This document shows positions 48,771-59,768 of a DNA stretch of 64,000 nt, piece by piece. The stretch comes from Lepturacanthus savala (lineage: Eukaryota > Chordata > Actinopteri > Scombriformes > Trichiuridae): contig CM060484.1 of assembly GCA_030544235.1 (NCBI GenBank), positions 12,233,531 to 12,297,530 on the forward strand, given 5' to 3'. Each line of letters starts with the position of its first letter. Position 1 is the stretch's first letter. The notes below the pieces were generated by a model. The model saw only the letters and a program-made list of their open reading frames with translations, was not told the DNA's origin and made no database searches. Both the position numbers and the translations under genes were made by a program.

Positions 48771-49289
48771 GTTTTCATAATAGAGGGTTTGTTTGGAGCC
48801 TTGATTTTAACTCAGTTTGAACACTTATTTCCATTGGTTTAAACGTTTCCCATCACAGAGCCTAAAGCAACTGCAGCTGTATGTGCTGTAAGTCTATTTT
48901 TAGAACATTTTGACACACCTACGCACAAACACACATAATTGAGGGTCGTCTTTGTGTGGAATTGTGTTCATCATCTGTGTGTGTGTGTTATTCTTTGAAT
49001 TTATGGTTTTGTGAGGAATTGAGATAAGCACCAAGCAGCAGGCACACTTCAAATTCCCTATTTGTGTTTGCTGACAGTGTTTCAATGTTGAAATATTGTG
49101 AAAGTATAGTAACACAAAGAAGCACTTTGGCAGTAAAAAGACTGTACCATTGAAGGGTACCTAATTTATTTGACACATCTGGATGGCTAAAGCTTAATAT
49201 CAAGTCAATATTATATATAAAGCACCTTTTAAAACTACAGTGGTTGACCAAAGGGCTGCACAATCAAAATAGAATGACCATAAACAACA
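48771..49289. other. unassigned DNA
   Basis: No gene or recognised repeat is visible. Confidence 0.4.
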
Positions 49290-50120
49290 CAATAAAATCA
49301 CAAAGAACAATTTAATAGACAAGGGCAAAGAAGTGCAACTCATACTGAGTTAATAGCCAAGAACAAAAGATGTTGTTTTTAGATAGGACTTAAAAGCAGG
49401 CAGTGTGGGGGCTGGCCTAACAGCCAACTCATTCCAGAGGAGACTCTGTGCTTCAACCTTGACCTTGGAACATCCCAGCAACTGAACAGAGCTGAGTGAC
49501 CTTGATGGAAAGCATGGTTGTAAATGTCATAAAAGTAATCCTCAAACATAGGAAGCCAATAAAAGGAGGAATAAAAGCATGTTCAACCCTTTCAAAGTCA
49601 TTAAATTGTAAAAAAATAAAATAAAATTTTGAATACAATTTATTAGTCTGTTTATTCATTGGTCCAGTTTAAAAATACTGTCTATTATTACATCCAGATA
49701 TTTTAAAACAGGGAATACAGGTTAATATGAGGGGCATTCACCACTGGATGCAAAAATGTAAAAGCCATTCAAGCTTTAATGTCCAACCAATAGTGGTTTT
49801 AAAGAGTTAGCATCTTTTCATTTTAGGGCCAGGTAAATTTGGGTGTCATCTGCGTAATAGTGGAACAAGATGCCACATTTTCTAAGAATGAACTCTAAGG
49901 GGAGCAAGTACTGGGGAAATAGAAGTGGCCTGAGAATTGACCTCTGCAAAGGAGAGGTGGTGAGGAAATCACAGTGTCACCAAAGGTGACAGAGAAGTTT
50001 CTTCCAGACCAGTAAGACTTGAACCACTCCCTTCAATGCGAACACAGTGCTTCAGGAGACCTGAGATCTAAAAGCATAAGAATGTTTGTTAAAAAGACCA
50101 GACTGAGACACCTCAAGAAT
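49290..50120 (-). pseudogene. L2/CR1-type LINE fragment with intact YADD box but broken frames
   Basis: On the minus strand, LRPLLFPQYLLPLEFILRK leads directly to FHYYADDTQIYL (coding bases 49830-49865). This is the fingers-to-palm signature (GPLLFxLYLLPL...FHCYADDTQIYL) of fish L2/Maui reverse transcriptases, with both catalytic aspartates kept. A stop follows five codons later, and the later FNDFERVEHAFIPPF piece (LE.VIHAFI.SRLDYCN block) is in another frame. The fragment is dead. It ends against a Tc1 end near 50124. Confidence 0.78.
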
Positions 50121-50123
50121 GCC

Positions 50124-50395
50124 ATACACTACCAAAAGTTTGGGATCACTTAGAAATTTTCTTATTTTTGAAAGAAAAGAGTTCTTCTTTTCAATGAAGA
50201 TAACTTTAACATAGGTGTATAGCGGCCCATTTCCAGCAACTATCACTCCGGTGTTCTAATGGTACAATGTGTTTGCTCATTAAGTCAGAAGGCTAATGGA
50301 TGATTAGAAAACCCCTGTGCAACCATGTTAGGTGGTTACTAAAATGGTAACTTTTCATGGCAAAGACAAAATTATCTAAATATTTGTTTTGTTTT
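50124..50395 (+). mobile_element. Tc1/mariner transposon 5' noncoding end
   Basis: It begins TACACTACCAAAAGTTTGGG, close to the Tc1-like terminus TACACTACCGGTCAAAAGTT. It continues ATCACTTAGAAATTTTCTTA, TTTTCAATGAAGATAACTTT, ATTTCCAGCAACTATCACTC and GAAGGCTAATGGATGATTAG, as in a known fish Tc1 family (from memory). About 60 bp present in the remembered consensus is missing after GATAACTTTAA. No transposase sequence follows. Confidence 0.82.
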
Positions 50396-50413
50396 AAAAA
50401 TTTCCAGGGTATG

Positions 50414-50453
50414 ATCCACTGAAGCCCCCCATATTTGGGGGGCTTCAGTGGAT
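50414..50453. repeat. short-spacer perfect inverted repeat, 17-bp arms
   Basis: ATCCACTGAAGCCCCCC (50414-50430), spacer ATATTT, GGGGGGCTTCAGTGGAT (50437-50453). This is the longest perfect hairpin in the window. It is followed at once by two copies of GTGGATCCCCAGTCCCA (50449-50482) that reuse part of the right arm. Confidence 0.95.
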
Positions 50454-50485
50454 CCCCAGTCCCAGTGGATCCCCAGTCCCAGTGG

Positions 50486-50519
50486 ACTATATATATTAGT
50501 GTATACTAATATATATAGT
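50486..50519. repeat. short-spacer perfect inverted repeat, 15-bp arms
   Basis: ACTATATATATTAGT (50486-50500), spacer GTAT, ACTAATATATATAGT (50505-50519). Lies 33 bp after the GC-rich hairpin. Confidence 0.93.
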
Positions 50520-50751
50520 TTTAGTCGCATTATGCATACACTGTCTTTACATTTTCGTGCTCAAGGAAAGTTTTATAAATATAAAACAGCCATAGAACAA
50601 AAATGCATAATAGAAAGAGTCACATTTGAGCTTGTTTGTGGTTCTTTCCCATGATTGCGTGTGGGGGTAAATGCCGGACTGGATGGGGAGGCTGACAGCT
50701 GAGAGGGTTGATGTCAAGTGGGGCCAATAGGAAACAGTAGGACAGTAGAGG

Positions 50752-50783
50752 TGTGTTGTGTGTGTGTGTGTGTGCGCGCGCGT
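50752..50783. repeat. (TG)n(CG)n alternating purine-pyrimidine tract
   Basis: TGTGTG... passes into GCGCGCGCG, a sequence with high potential to adopt Z-DNA. Confidence 0.93.
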
Positions 50784-52449
50784 CATGGACAGAATTGCAC
50801 TGTGTTGCAAATTAGCTGCTAGAATATAAGATTCAGATAAACTACGACTGTGGAGGAATGATTAGAGTGAGAAAAACATGTTTCACTGTTCACCGCGTAA
50901 AACATTGTGACTCCTCTAAAGGTAGTTCAACAACATATAGGACCTAAGAACATATTTCTTTATGTCGGTATATTGGGTCTCAGTTCTGTTTAGCTACAAT
51001 TGAAAACTATGAAATCCTTCCAGAAACACCACAAACCTTTAGGAGCCCTCTCAATGTGTGTGCTGCAGCTCAATCTTTTTTTTTTTCTTTTTGGCCTTGA
51101 GTGCGAGAGTGAAACTGACCGATCTGAGCTCAACTCTATCTTAGATTGATCAATTAGACAATAACACAGCCTCGGTGACTATTGGCTTTTAACTCTCTTT
51201 CTTTCTCTCAGCTTGTTATCATCTCTCTCTCTCTCTTTTGTCTCACTAACGTAACCCTCTGCATTTTTTCCCTCTCTCTCACTGCTCTCTGCCACTCTCC
51301 TCCTCTCTTCTCTACTTATTTCTGACAGTTGGACAGGTCTTTACGATGCCAGAGCGTTTCACACAATGATACCCATTTACACTGTGGAGTGCTCATAATG
51401 ACTTAAAATTGTCTATAATGGCTCATAATAGGCACTTCTATCCTACTTGTACAGGCATTTCAAATAGATTATGTTTTTTCTCTTTAACAGAAAAAAAATC
51501 CATGCATGTTCTTAATGCATATGCACACATCCTAACACACTGTATACATACATATTGCATATAACTTAATTCTATTTATATAGGAGTCATTTATCTCTTA
51601 GCTTTGTCTTCCCTTCTTTTCTTTTATTGTAACACACTTGGTGACATCTGATCCAGATAGGTGCTATATTAAAAATGCGGATTTTCTACAATACTGTACA
51701 GGATATTTGGCCACAGAAAGTGAAGAAAGAAAAACTACTTACCACTGGGTCCAGTGATTGAAATAAGATCCTGCCATGGTTTTAAATTCAGTATTTGAAA
51801 GCTTGAAAGATAATGAAAAAGTTTTGAACACTTGCATAATGTTTTTATAGCCTGAAAAAAATATTTTTCCATACAAGAAATTAATAGAATTATCGAAAAT
51901 CTCAAAATTGTAATTCAATTTTATTATTATTTTTTTCATATCTGTATAATTAAGATTTTGTGTTTTTTTTCAAATTTTCTATTTCTGAAATGTTAGATAG
52001 AAAATGAAAAAGAAAATTGGAAAGTATGTAGGTGTATATTTTTATGTTTTTTTATTTGTAAGCTCTTAAACCAAAGACAAAACAATTTGTATTTGAGTTT
52101 TTCCTTCTTCACACCTTCTGCGCTATTTACTTCATTTTACCACAACATTCTCAGAGTTTCTGTTATGTCCAGCTCTTTGTATTAGTTTCTTTTCCAGTTT
52201 GAAACTATAAATCGTGACCTGAAAACTGGTTATGCATATGTTGGAAGAAAAAACAGTCTGGAAATGTTGTATCTTACATTTTTGATAGGGCAAATTACAT
52301 TTTGAAACTTTTGTGGATGTATATTTTCACTCTTATTGCAGACCTCTTCTGCTTTCTTTCATTGCTTAGGTTACAACGCACATGTTTCACAGATCCGCCC
52401 ACACATTTATGAGCTTGGGAATCAAGTGAACACTGCAGCCAAGATCGTG
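50784..52449. other. unassigned DNA, with a CT-rich segment
   Basis: CT-rich simple sequence lies at 51190-51315. The rest is AT-rich with no gene or recognised repeat. Confidence 0.4.
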
Positions 52450-52773
52450 GGGGCCGTTACACAAAGCAATAAAAATGTAGGCTATGTGTGGTATCTTAAT
52501 AAAGACTAATAAACATTAGTCAAATACCCACAGAGGACCATGCATTAACTCTAAAATAACATTTACTTCTGATTGGAGTGACAGATGACTGACAGATAAG
52601 GTGCTAGGATGAATCTGGTCTGGCTGTTAGCCTGGTCTGGAGCTGCACAGAATAAATCTCCATGGGTGACTTGTGTGCCTCGGCCTTCGTGCAACAGAAT
52701 CAAAGCTAAAGTCAACCAGCATAATTGGAAAATCCCGTCTTAATCCACTATCTAGGTTTTGTGCAACAGCCCC
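52450..52773. mobile_element. short TIR element (GGGGCYGTTRCACAAA)
   Basis: The left end GGGGCCGTTACACAAAGC (52450-52467) is inverted at the right as GTTTTGTGCAACAGCCCC (52756-52773), with 15 of 18 matches. Length 324 bp, no coding capacity. Similar 'not-able-to-name' fish elements with GGGGCTGTTGCACAAA ends are familiar, but the superfamily is uncertain and no target-site duplication is obvious. Confidence 0.6.
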
Positions 52774-52806
52774 TTGGAGGCAGAGAATTCCCACTTTTCT
52801 ATGTAA

Positions 52807-52830
52807 TCTAATCCAATCCAATCCAATCCA
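52807..52830 (+). repeat. (AATCC)n short tandem repeat
   Basis: About four to five tandem AATCC/AATCT units. Confidence 0.85.
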
Positions 52831-55035
52831 AGGTTTTTATCATTAATGGAGGCTTGCAAAGTAACAAAAACTAGAAAAAAAATATAGAGAAAATGTCCTT
52901 AGTTTTTATCTGTCAACTTTTTGACTAATTGCCTTTGGTGGAGGGTTGTTTACCTGCCCTATGAGTGGGTTTTTGACACAGAACACTATTTCTTAACTTT
53001 TTGAACCTTGTCACTAACAAATACAGCATATTACAAAAGAAAAAAAAAAAACATAAGGCAAATTCAAACTTAACTTGAAACCAAGTATTTTCAAAAAGTG
53101 AAAACTAACTAAAAGGTTTGCCAAAAGCACTCCATCCTGATCGTGCACACCTGCTGCAACAATGGCTGAGGGCAGCGTTACTCTACAAACTTTGTGAGAT
53201 GCAGTGAAAGAACGACAGAATGAACTTTTGTTCAGTCTCACAAAGTGAGATAAGCAGATGGCTCAAATACAATCCTCAACGATTTTAGAAAGTTCAAACC
53301 AGAGTGTGAGCCACTGAGGATAATGTACAGTAATTGATGCCGGCAAGACGATCACTGTGTTGCAAAAAACTGTTGATCTAAACTAAAGTGGACTACCTGG
53401 AAAAACAAAGCTGTCTGTCTTGCAGAGTGCAGAAAAAAAAAAAAACTTTTCACAATGGTATTTATCCAACATCTTCAACAGAAAAAATGGAGGTGTGGCA
53501 ATAATCTACTATTTGATGGATTCTTGTATGAAGAGATAACTATTTTGGGGGGGCTTTCCCTTCTGTTCCTGTTCTGTATTATGGTAAAAAATAGTTTAAA
53601 AATAGTTACCCTTTAGTTGCTAAAGGTTAGAAAAACTTTACTTCCTCCATCTATATACAAGAGATAAGTAAAAGGTCTTCACACCCACTACTAAAGAGTT
53701 CCAGAGTTCATTCATTGACATTTAACCTGCAATTTATGCTTTATTTTTCTAATTCAATAAGGTGGACATTTCTACTGTTGTTGATACTGACATGCTTGAT
53801 AACCATGAAAGGAACCTAGGGCCAGTTTAGCTGGTTAGCGAGTGATTAGCACCTCTGAATCACCACATAGTGGCGATAACTCAGATAATTAGCGGGTATG
53901 GTAGGTATGTGCAGGCATGTGACTCTTTAGCAGTATTTTCTTTAGCACATTTTTGGCTGCCATAAGCTCCAGTTTAATGTTTTTTTTTAGGTTAATCTCT
54001 TTCATGGGAAATAAATCAAACAAAGCATTTCATGTCAACGGGTTGGCGCCGATTGTTGTCACAGAGCTGATGTTAGCTAGCCCACCAAAGCTCCAGGTGG
54101 CTCGCCCACACATAAAAACAGAGCCAAAACTCCAGAAAGAGAACAGTGAACTAAGGACAAAAGAATTGAACCGTGAAAACAAAGAAGGATCCTGAGGGTT
54201 AAAAAGGCCTGACTGGTAATCAAAACAGGACAAATTATTTCATTTGCCTGCCTTTCTTCGTTTAATTTACCCCCCTTTGTTAAGAGTTGTGTCTTCTTGT
54301 GGCTCATTTACAGATTAGGTTCATCTCTATGGTTCATTTTCTCATTTATGGGTTTCGGTTTAATTCCATAGTTAGTTGCGTTTTGATACTCCAACAAAAC
54401 AGGCTCCGCAACTTGACAGTTCTATTGCAACACTAAGTGACTGACATGTAATTAACAGGTGGGAAATAGCTGCAAAATTCAGAAATCAAACATTTCTTTT
54501 TGCCTCATCACATGCCAGGCCTTCACCATTGATTCAGACCATGCTATTGAAACTCTATGCTGGAGGCTGTGGATCTTTTTTTCAAGGCTTTCTATGTGTT
54601 GGACATTTACTACACCTGGAGGTTTCACAAGAAGTTTGTTTACAATATTGATGGATATGAGTCCTCATCTGTGCATTTTTGAAGAAAACAGCTCACATGT
54701 ATAAAGACTGTTACATTTGCTATTTCTCATATATGATGTGCTTCTGCGATATATTGCACTGTTTTGATGATTTTTTTTGTTGTGTTATATTTTGCCCATC
54801 TATAAGAACAGAAGATGGGTGAAGTTGGACAGAAAAGTCATTTAAAGTGGAATCACCACTGTGAACAGATGCCATGCAGCACACTTACTCACAGAACTTA
54901 AATGTCCCATCTTTTTCTCTGTATATAAATAAAACTACATGAAACTACAAAGTGTTACTTCTAGATGTACTACCAATGTATGGTATGTATGGAACTTCCT
55001 CCTGGACTTTCTCCTGTTATAGATGTAGAACGGAC
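52831..55035. other. unassigned AT-rich DNA
   Basis: No gene or recognised repeat is visible over 2.2 kb. Confidence 0.4.
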
Positions 55036-55745
55036 GTACAACAGACTATGTTGAGCCTATTGCATCATTTTTGGTTTATCTAAGCTTCTGTATTGTTGTG
55101 TGTTGCAGCGGATCTGCATTGCTACTAAGATTTCTTTGCCTTATCTTATCTCTGAAGCTAATTTATCCAACATACCTTAATTGTACGCCAGTTTCACTCA
55201 AGCACTCTCTAGTCTCTCCTTCTTTTATCATTTCCTTCGCTGAATCGCTAAGTCACTAGTTATTTAGCTCAGCTAACCTAGCTTACGATGGCTTCTTTCC
55301 TATCCTCTTCCTCTTCTGCTTTCTCTTGCTCAAGGTGTTGAATGTTTAGTTACTCATCTGCCTCTGATTAGCATTTTCTTGCTGGAACAACATGTCCTTA
55401 TTATCTGGCTATGTACCACAGTCCTTCAGAGTATCTGTAATTAAACTTCTCCTCAAAAAACCTGCGCTTGACAACTATAGACCTATATCCAAACCTTCCC
55501 TTTCTCTCTAAGATCCTGGATAAAACAGTCACACAGCTGTGTGACTTCTTACAAAACAGTGGTTTATATGATGATTTCACACATTAGTACAGAGACGGCA
55601 CTGGTGAAGGTTTCAAATGACATGAGTCAGATAATGTAGATATAGGCTTTATCTCCATTATTGTCCTGTTAGACCTATCGATAATAGAAATAGAAGTCCT
55701 CTCTTGGCTAATATAGAAAAACAGTCCCCTCTTACCCATATTATT
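55036..55745 (+). pseudogene. L2/Maui-type LINE, 5' region joined to N-terminal RT part, heavily broken
   Basis: CTTACGATGGCTTCTTTCCT begins MASFLSSSSSAFSCS, resembling the start of fish L2 ORF1. After a large deletion, MSLLSGYVPQSFRVSVIKLL and then LKKPALDNYRPISKPSL match the RT N-terminal block (GYFP..FK.AVIKPLLKKP.LD...YRPISNLPFLSKILE). Later fragments (CACTGGTGAAGGTTTCAAAT; ATTGTCCTGTTAGACCTATC) correspond to the TALLKV.ND and ILLDLSAAFDT blocks but contain stops. It is a dead, rearranged copy; family assignment is from knowledge of the motif order. Confidence 0.75.
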
Positions 55746-55945
55746 CAAGTGACTTGGAAATTACTTAACATTATAATTGCCATTCATAGCATTGGATTTA
55801 GGTAATTCATGCATATTTCTGTGTTTTGGTCTGGGGGAAGCTTTGACATAGCAATTTAAAAGTCAGCTGACAAAAATATAGCATTATTGATCAATGGATT
55901 CAGATAATCATTCTCGGAAGAGAGTTTGCAAACATTATTATCATG
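55746..55945. other. unassigned DNA
   Basis: No recognised feature. Confidence 0.4.
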
Positions 55946-56216
55946 AAAAGTCCCAGGGTCTGGAGCCAATCCCAATGTACTTTGGGTGAGAGGCAGAGGT
56001 AGACATCAGACAGGTCTCTCGTCTACTGTGTACTCTAGTCACCATTCACTCACACACTCATACCTACAGGCAATTTAGAGTTTCCAATAAACCTAAGCAT
56101 GCTTTTAGACTGTGGGAGGAAGCCAGAGAAAACCAGAAAAAAAACACCAACATGCAGAAAATTCCAAACCCAAGCTTCTTCCTGTGAGCGCTACCCACTG
56201 CGCCGCCATGCCGCCC
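55946..56216 (-). mobile_element. tRNA-derived SINE, copy 5, diverged subfamily
   Basis: CAGGGTCTGGAGCCAATCCC, GGCAATTTAGAGTTTCCAAT, GACTGTGGGAGGAAGCCAGA and CGCTACCCACTGCGCCGCCATG follow the SINE body and head in reverse. It differs from the other copies (GACAGGTCTCTCGTCTACTG in the central part) and lacks the recognisable B-box block, so it may be an older subfamily. Confidence 0.8.
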
Positions 56217-56299
56217 ATATTATAATATAATATATTATAATTGTAACATGGCAATGAAGTAGAAAATAATCCCACCATTGGTTATATTTAACTTAGCAA

Positions 56300-56450
56300 T
56301 TTCAACCCGCTAGGTTGGGACAAATGACAGCATGCTGGGTTAAATAGTAAATCCCAGCACTTGCAGTAGGTCAATTCAACCCAGCACATGGTGTTTAATA
56401 GATCACCAGCAATTGAGTTATTTTTTAACCCAGCAGTGTTTTGAGTGTAG
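56300..56450. mobile_element. fish MITE of the AACCCAGCA family
   Basis: GCATGCTGGGTTAAATAGTA, AATTCAACCCAGCACATGGT, CAGCAATTGAGTTATTTTTT and AACCCAGCAGTGTTTTGAGTG repeat the (T)AACCCAGCA motif in both orientations. It ends with TTTTGAGTGTAG, as in a familiar teleost element (from memory). Confidence 0.6.
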
Positions 56451-58290
56451 AGGACTGCAATCATGTATCTGCAATTTGCAAAACTTTTACACATGCATAC
56501 CTAATTCAGCACAATAGCACTTGACTCTGCATGTGCCAGCAATGGCAGATAGGCCAAGAGCTGCTTAACAAAAAAAGAAAGAAAAAAAAAACACATCTGC
56601 ATTTGTTGTCTACGTGATGTTTTTATGAATATAATTTAAAATATGCAATATCTATTCATCTGGTTATCACTTCCTGTCCTGATTGACACAATTATATACT
56701 GTAATGCCTTCAATCAAATTAATCTTGCTGTGTTTCACTTAATCCAAGAGGTTAGGTGGTGTAGAAATGCAGGACATTTTCTAGAAGAGCGCCCCATACA
56801 CCTATCTCTTTCCAAGTTTTACTCCACAATTTTAAAATATAACCATGAGCCTATGGTGAGGAGCATAGATACTTGTTATTTTATGCTTTGAAAAAATCTG
56901 TAATATCTGGAATAGGCTTGCAATGGGGTATTTCTTGTAAATGGATGGAAAATTTCCAGAAAAAGGGAAACATTTCAAATTGGAAACTTTTCTCTGCTGA
57001 ATGTTTTGAACCTTGAGGAAATTTTTGGCAATTTTCAATATGCTGCTGCACTTTTTGTAGCTTCAAGTGTGTCGTTCTACAAAATTCACACATATAGAAA
57101 GACTTTCTTTGAACTTGTGAGAAATGCTTCCACCCATCAGATGGTTAACGTTAATTAAACAACTGAAATGGTCTCAAAAATACTTGATGTATACATTCTT
57201 GTATGATAACAGGAAAAAAAAAGGTCAATGAAATAAAAAACACCTTAAATTTTGGGAATTGAGGAGTGTACTTGGATTAAATCTGGTTGTATTAGCCAAG
57301 ATTATGCTAGAATATATTTTCCCATCTAGATTTCACTTCCCTGTTAACGACCAACCTTCAATAAAATATACATTTTGGATTTATTCCCATATATTCCTAT
57401 GGGAATAAATCCTGGGCTAATTTAGTGTGAATACTTCCAATGCTTTTTGTTGTTTTAGATTTTTTGCCCCTTTTTTCTTCCTGCATTACCAGTGCCCCTT
57501 TTATACCTTTTGACTACCTGTTTTTGTTCTTTTGAGTCTCCTACCTCCTCTGTATATTGGGTCTATTTTTTTAACACTTACCTGCTAAGGGAAATTTCTC
57601 TGCATCTACAAGAATGATTTGTGACATCACAAATATTTTAGAGTCATAACCTAAACCTAAAACCTCCAATGCACAAAATCGGAATAAAGAATTTATCCCT
57701 TATGTAGCATTGATTTCACTCTGAAAGAAACAAGCTGTTTTCCCAAATAAAAGCTGATATATTGGATTCATGTGTGTCTGTATTTAGGCTTTATTACCAG
57801 TGATTATACACCTGAATACCAGCAGGTGTTTGTTGGATTAAAACGTATACACCCTCTCAATCCGCCATAAGAATTTAATGAATCTGATTGTGTGTGTTTA
57901 CAACACGGGTGTACGCTCGGATGATAAATGATGAACATCTTTGCTGTCGTCTTTTGTTCGCCTGTTTGTTTTTCCCCTTTTCATACACGTGCTAACAGGT
58001 TTACACAGGTGACACGTCGCAGAAAAGACGACAGACCGCGAGGGAGAGCAAGATTGAGGAGGTGTGAGGCGCTACAGTCAGCAGGAGATTGTGTTTGGCT
58101 TAGATCACTGTGTGTGTCTGTGAGTGTGTGTGTGTGTGTTTGTTCATTTCCTCTCTCCTCTATGAGCTCATGCCAAAATAAGCTCATTACCATCACAGGA
58201 GCCAAGGCAGGAATTCAGAAATTCATTAGCTCAATGATTTGCATAGTCTCGCTTTCCTCTGCAGCTGTGTGTGTGTTCCTTCTTCTCCTG
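56451..58290. other. unassigned AT-rich DNA
   Basis: No gene or recognised repeat apart from the hairpin at 57377. A (TG)n run lies near 58125. Confidence 0.4.
57377..57412. repeat. short-spacer perfect inverted repeat, 15-bp arms
   Basis: GGATTTATTCCCATA (57377-57391), spacer TATTCC, TATGGGAATAAATCC (57398-57412). Confidence 0.94.
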
Positions 58291-58302
58291 TTATATATAT
58301 AT

Positions 58303-58383
<81 letters not shown>

Positions 58384-58412
58384 CTGTGTGTGTGTGTGTG
58401 TGTATGTGTGTT
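58291..58412. repeat. compound (TA)n(TG)n microsatellite
   Basis: About 70 bp of TA with one AATATA slip, directly followed by about 50 bp of interrupted TG. Confidence 0.97.
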
Positions 58413-58494
58413 TGGCAGTGCTTGCTGCAGGCACTCAAACCCACTCCTACCTGCATCTCTGTCATGGTTTCTCTTCCCCTTGTGCGGTTGAATT

Positions 58495-59130
58495 AAAATG
58501 TTCCCCTCGCTCTGCTGAAGGTTTGAGCTCCAGCGCGATTCATGTTCAAAGAGCTGCGAGCCTTGAGAAGCAGAGACTGACAATTACTGCAACAAAGGCA
58601 TGACCGACAGGGAGAGAAGCTTTAATTGAGTTAAAATTGAGTTTTTGAATAGATCATTGTGTTAATTTTAGAATAAATATAGTTCTTTTCGAGCAGGGTG
58701 CACTCCGGCTCAGGGGAGTGGATAGATATGAAATCTTTCTCATGGCCCTTTTTCTCTCTTTCATTTCTCTTCCGGCAGCATATTCATTTTCTGTCCAATG
58801 CTTATCTGCGATAATGCCGTGATCTATGCTGCGCCCGAGGTACAATATCAAAAATTCAGCTGAGTAGAGCTCTGCGGCATGATAGCAGCACCAGTTTGTT
58901 CTCATGACTTTATCAAACACAAGCTTGAGTTGTGAAAAGTGTTGCCTAATATGACATTTGAGCTTGATGACGTGCTCCGCAGCCCACAACACCTGCAGTA
59001 ACCGATGTTTTGTCCTCTCGTTCCCATCAGAAACGAGCGGTGAACTCTGACACGTTTGTCATCGACAGTTTCCTTTTTTCGCATCTGGCAGTTATGGAGC
59101 AAACATGATTATTCATGTGGAGTCTTTTTT
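58495..59130. promoter_or_regulatory. candidate conserved noncoding element
   Basis: The longest repeat-free, high-complexity stretch in the right half. It includes AGCTTTAATTGAGTTAAAAT, GCATATTCATTTTCTGTCC, CTTATCTGCGATAATGCCG (a GATA-like pair), TTTGAGCTTGATGACGTGCT and CAAACATGATTATTCATGTG. No spliceable open exon is apparent. The texture resembles vertebrate developmental enhancers, but this is inference. Confidence 0.3.
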
Positions 59131-59589
59131 TTCTGCCCACCTGCCGAATCTAAGTCCAGCATTCATCTCTGTTAACTCTGCTCCTGTTCCCGAGGGAAAT
59201 ATTTTCTCTTTTGCTGCTAAATACTCCACTGTGTAGACACAGCTAGTCTACATCTAACTGTGTGCGTTTCATGTCGGGCAGGTAGCGTACAGTGGCTTTT
59301 TGAGGCTTTTTCTCTGAAAACAGCCGCCTGCTGCGGCCCAGTACGACACTATGGAAGTGCAGAGAATGAACCAAAACAGCACAATTGCAGCTGGACAGAT
59401 AAACAGTGAGCCACAACTCACTATAAAACTCTGTAAAGCCGAGAGGAGCTGCAGAGTCTCTGATAATTTGCTGTAGGTTCATCACTGTGAAACACACAAT
59501 ACACTTTACACACATTGACAGATAACATTGTGTAATATACACATATATATATACACACACACACATACATACACAGACTACTGTTGAAA
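59131..59589. other. unassigned DNA
   Basis: No gene; a short (AC)n lies near 59553. Confidence 0.4.
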
Positions 59590-59660
59590 AGTTTGCGGCC
59601 TCTATACACTCTATATTCTATGTAGATATTGCACCAAAAAACAGACATTTGACAACAGAC
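59590..59660 (-). mobile_element. Tc1/mariner 5' noncoding fragment
   Basis: AAAAGTTTGCGGCCTCTATACAC and ATGTAGATATTGCACCAAAA followed by ACAGACATTTG match, in reverse, the internal region of the same Tc1 family as 50124-50395, covering part of the stretch deleted there. Only about 70 bp survives. Confidence 0.6.
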
Positions 59661-59667
59661 AACATGA

Positions 59668-59768
59668 TGAGTGGGTGGTCTTATTTCACAGTTAGCAGGA
59701 ACAACAGAGACCTAAATATTTACATGCAGAGCACTGAAAAATGTTTTTTTATGAAAGAGCCCCTTTGA
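59668..59768 (+). mobile_element. TTAA-type MITE, copy 4 (AAAGGGGCCC family), 3' end only
   Basis: GGTCTTATTTCACAGTTAGC, AGAGACCTAAATATTTACAT and the terminus GAAAGAGCCCCTTTGAAA correspond to the 3' part of the copy at 61187. Confidence 0.65.
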
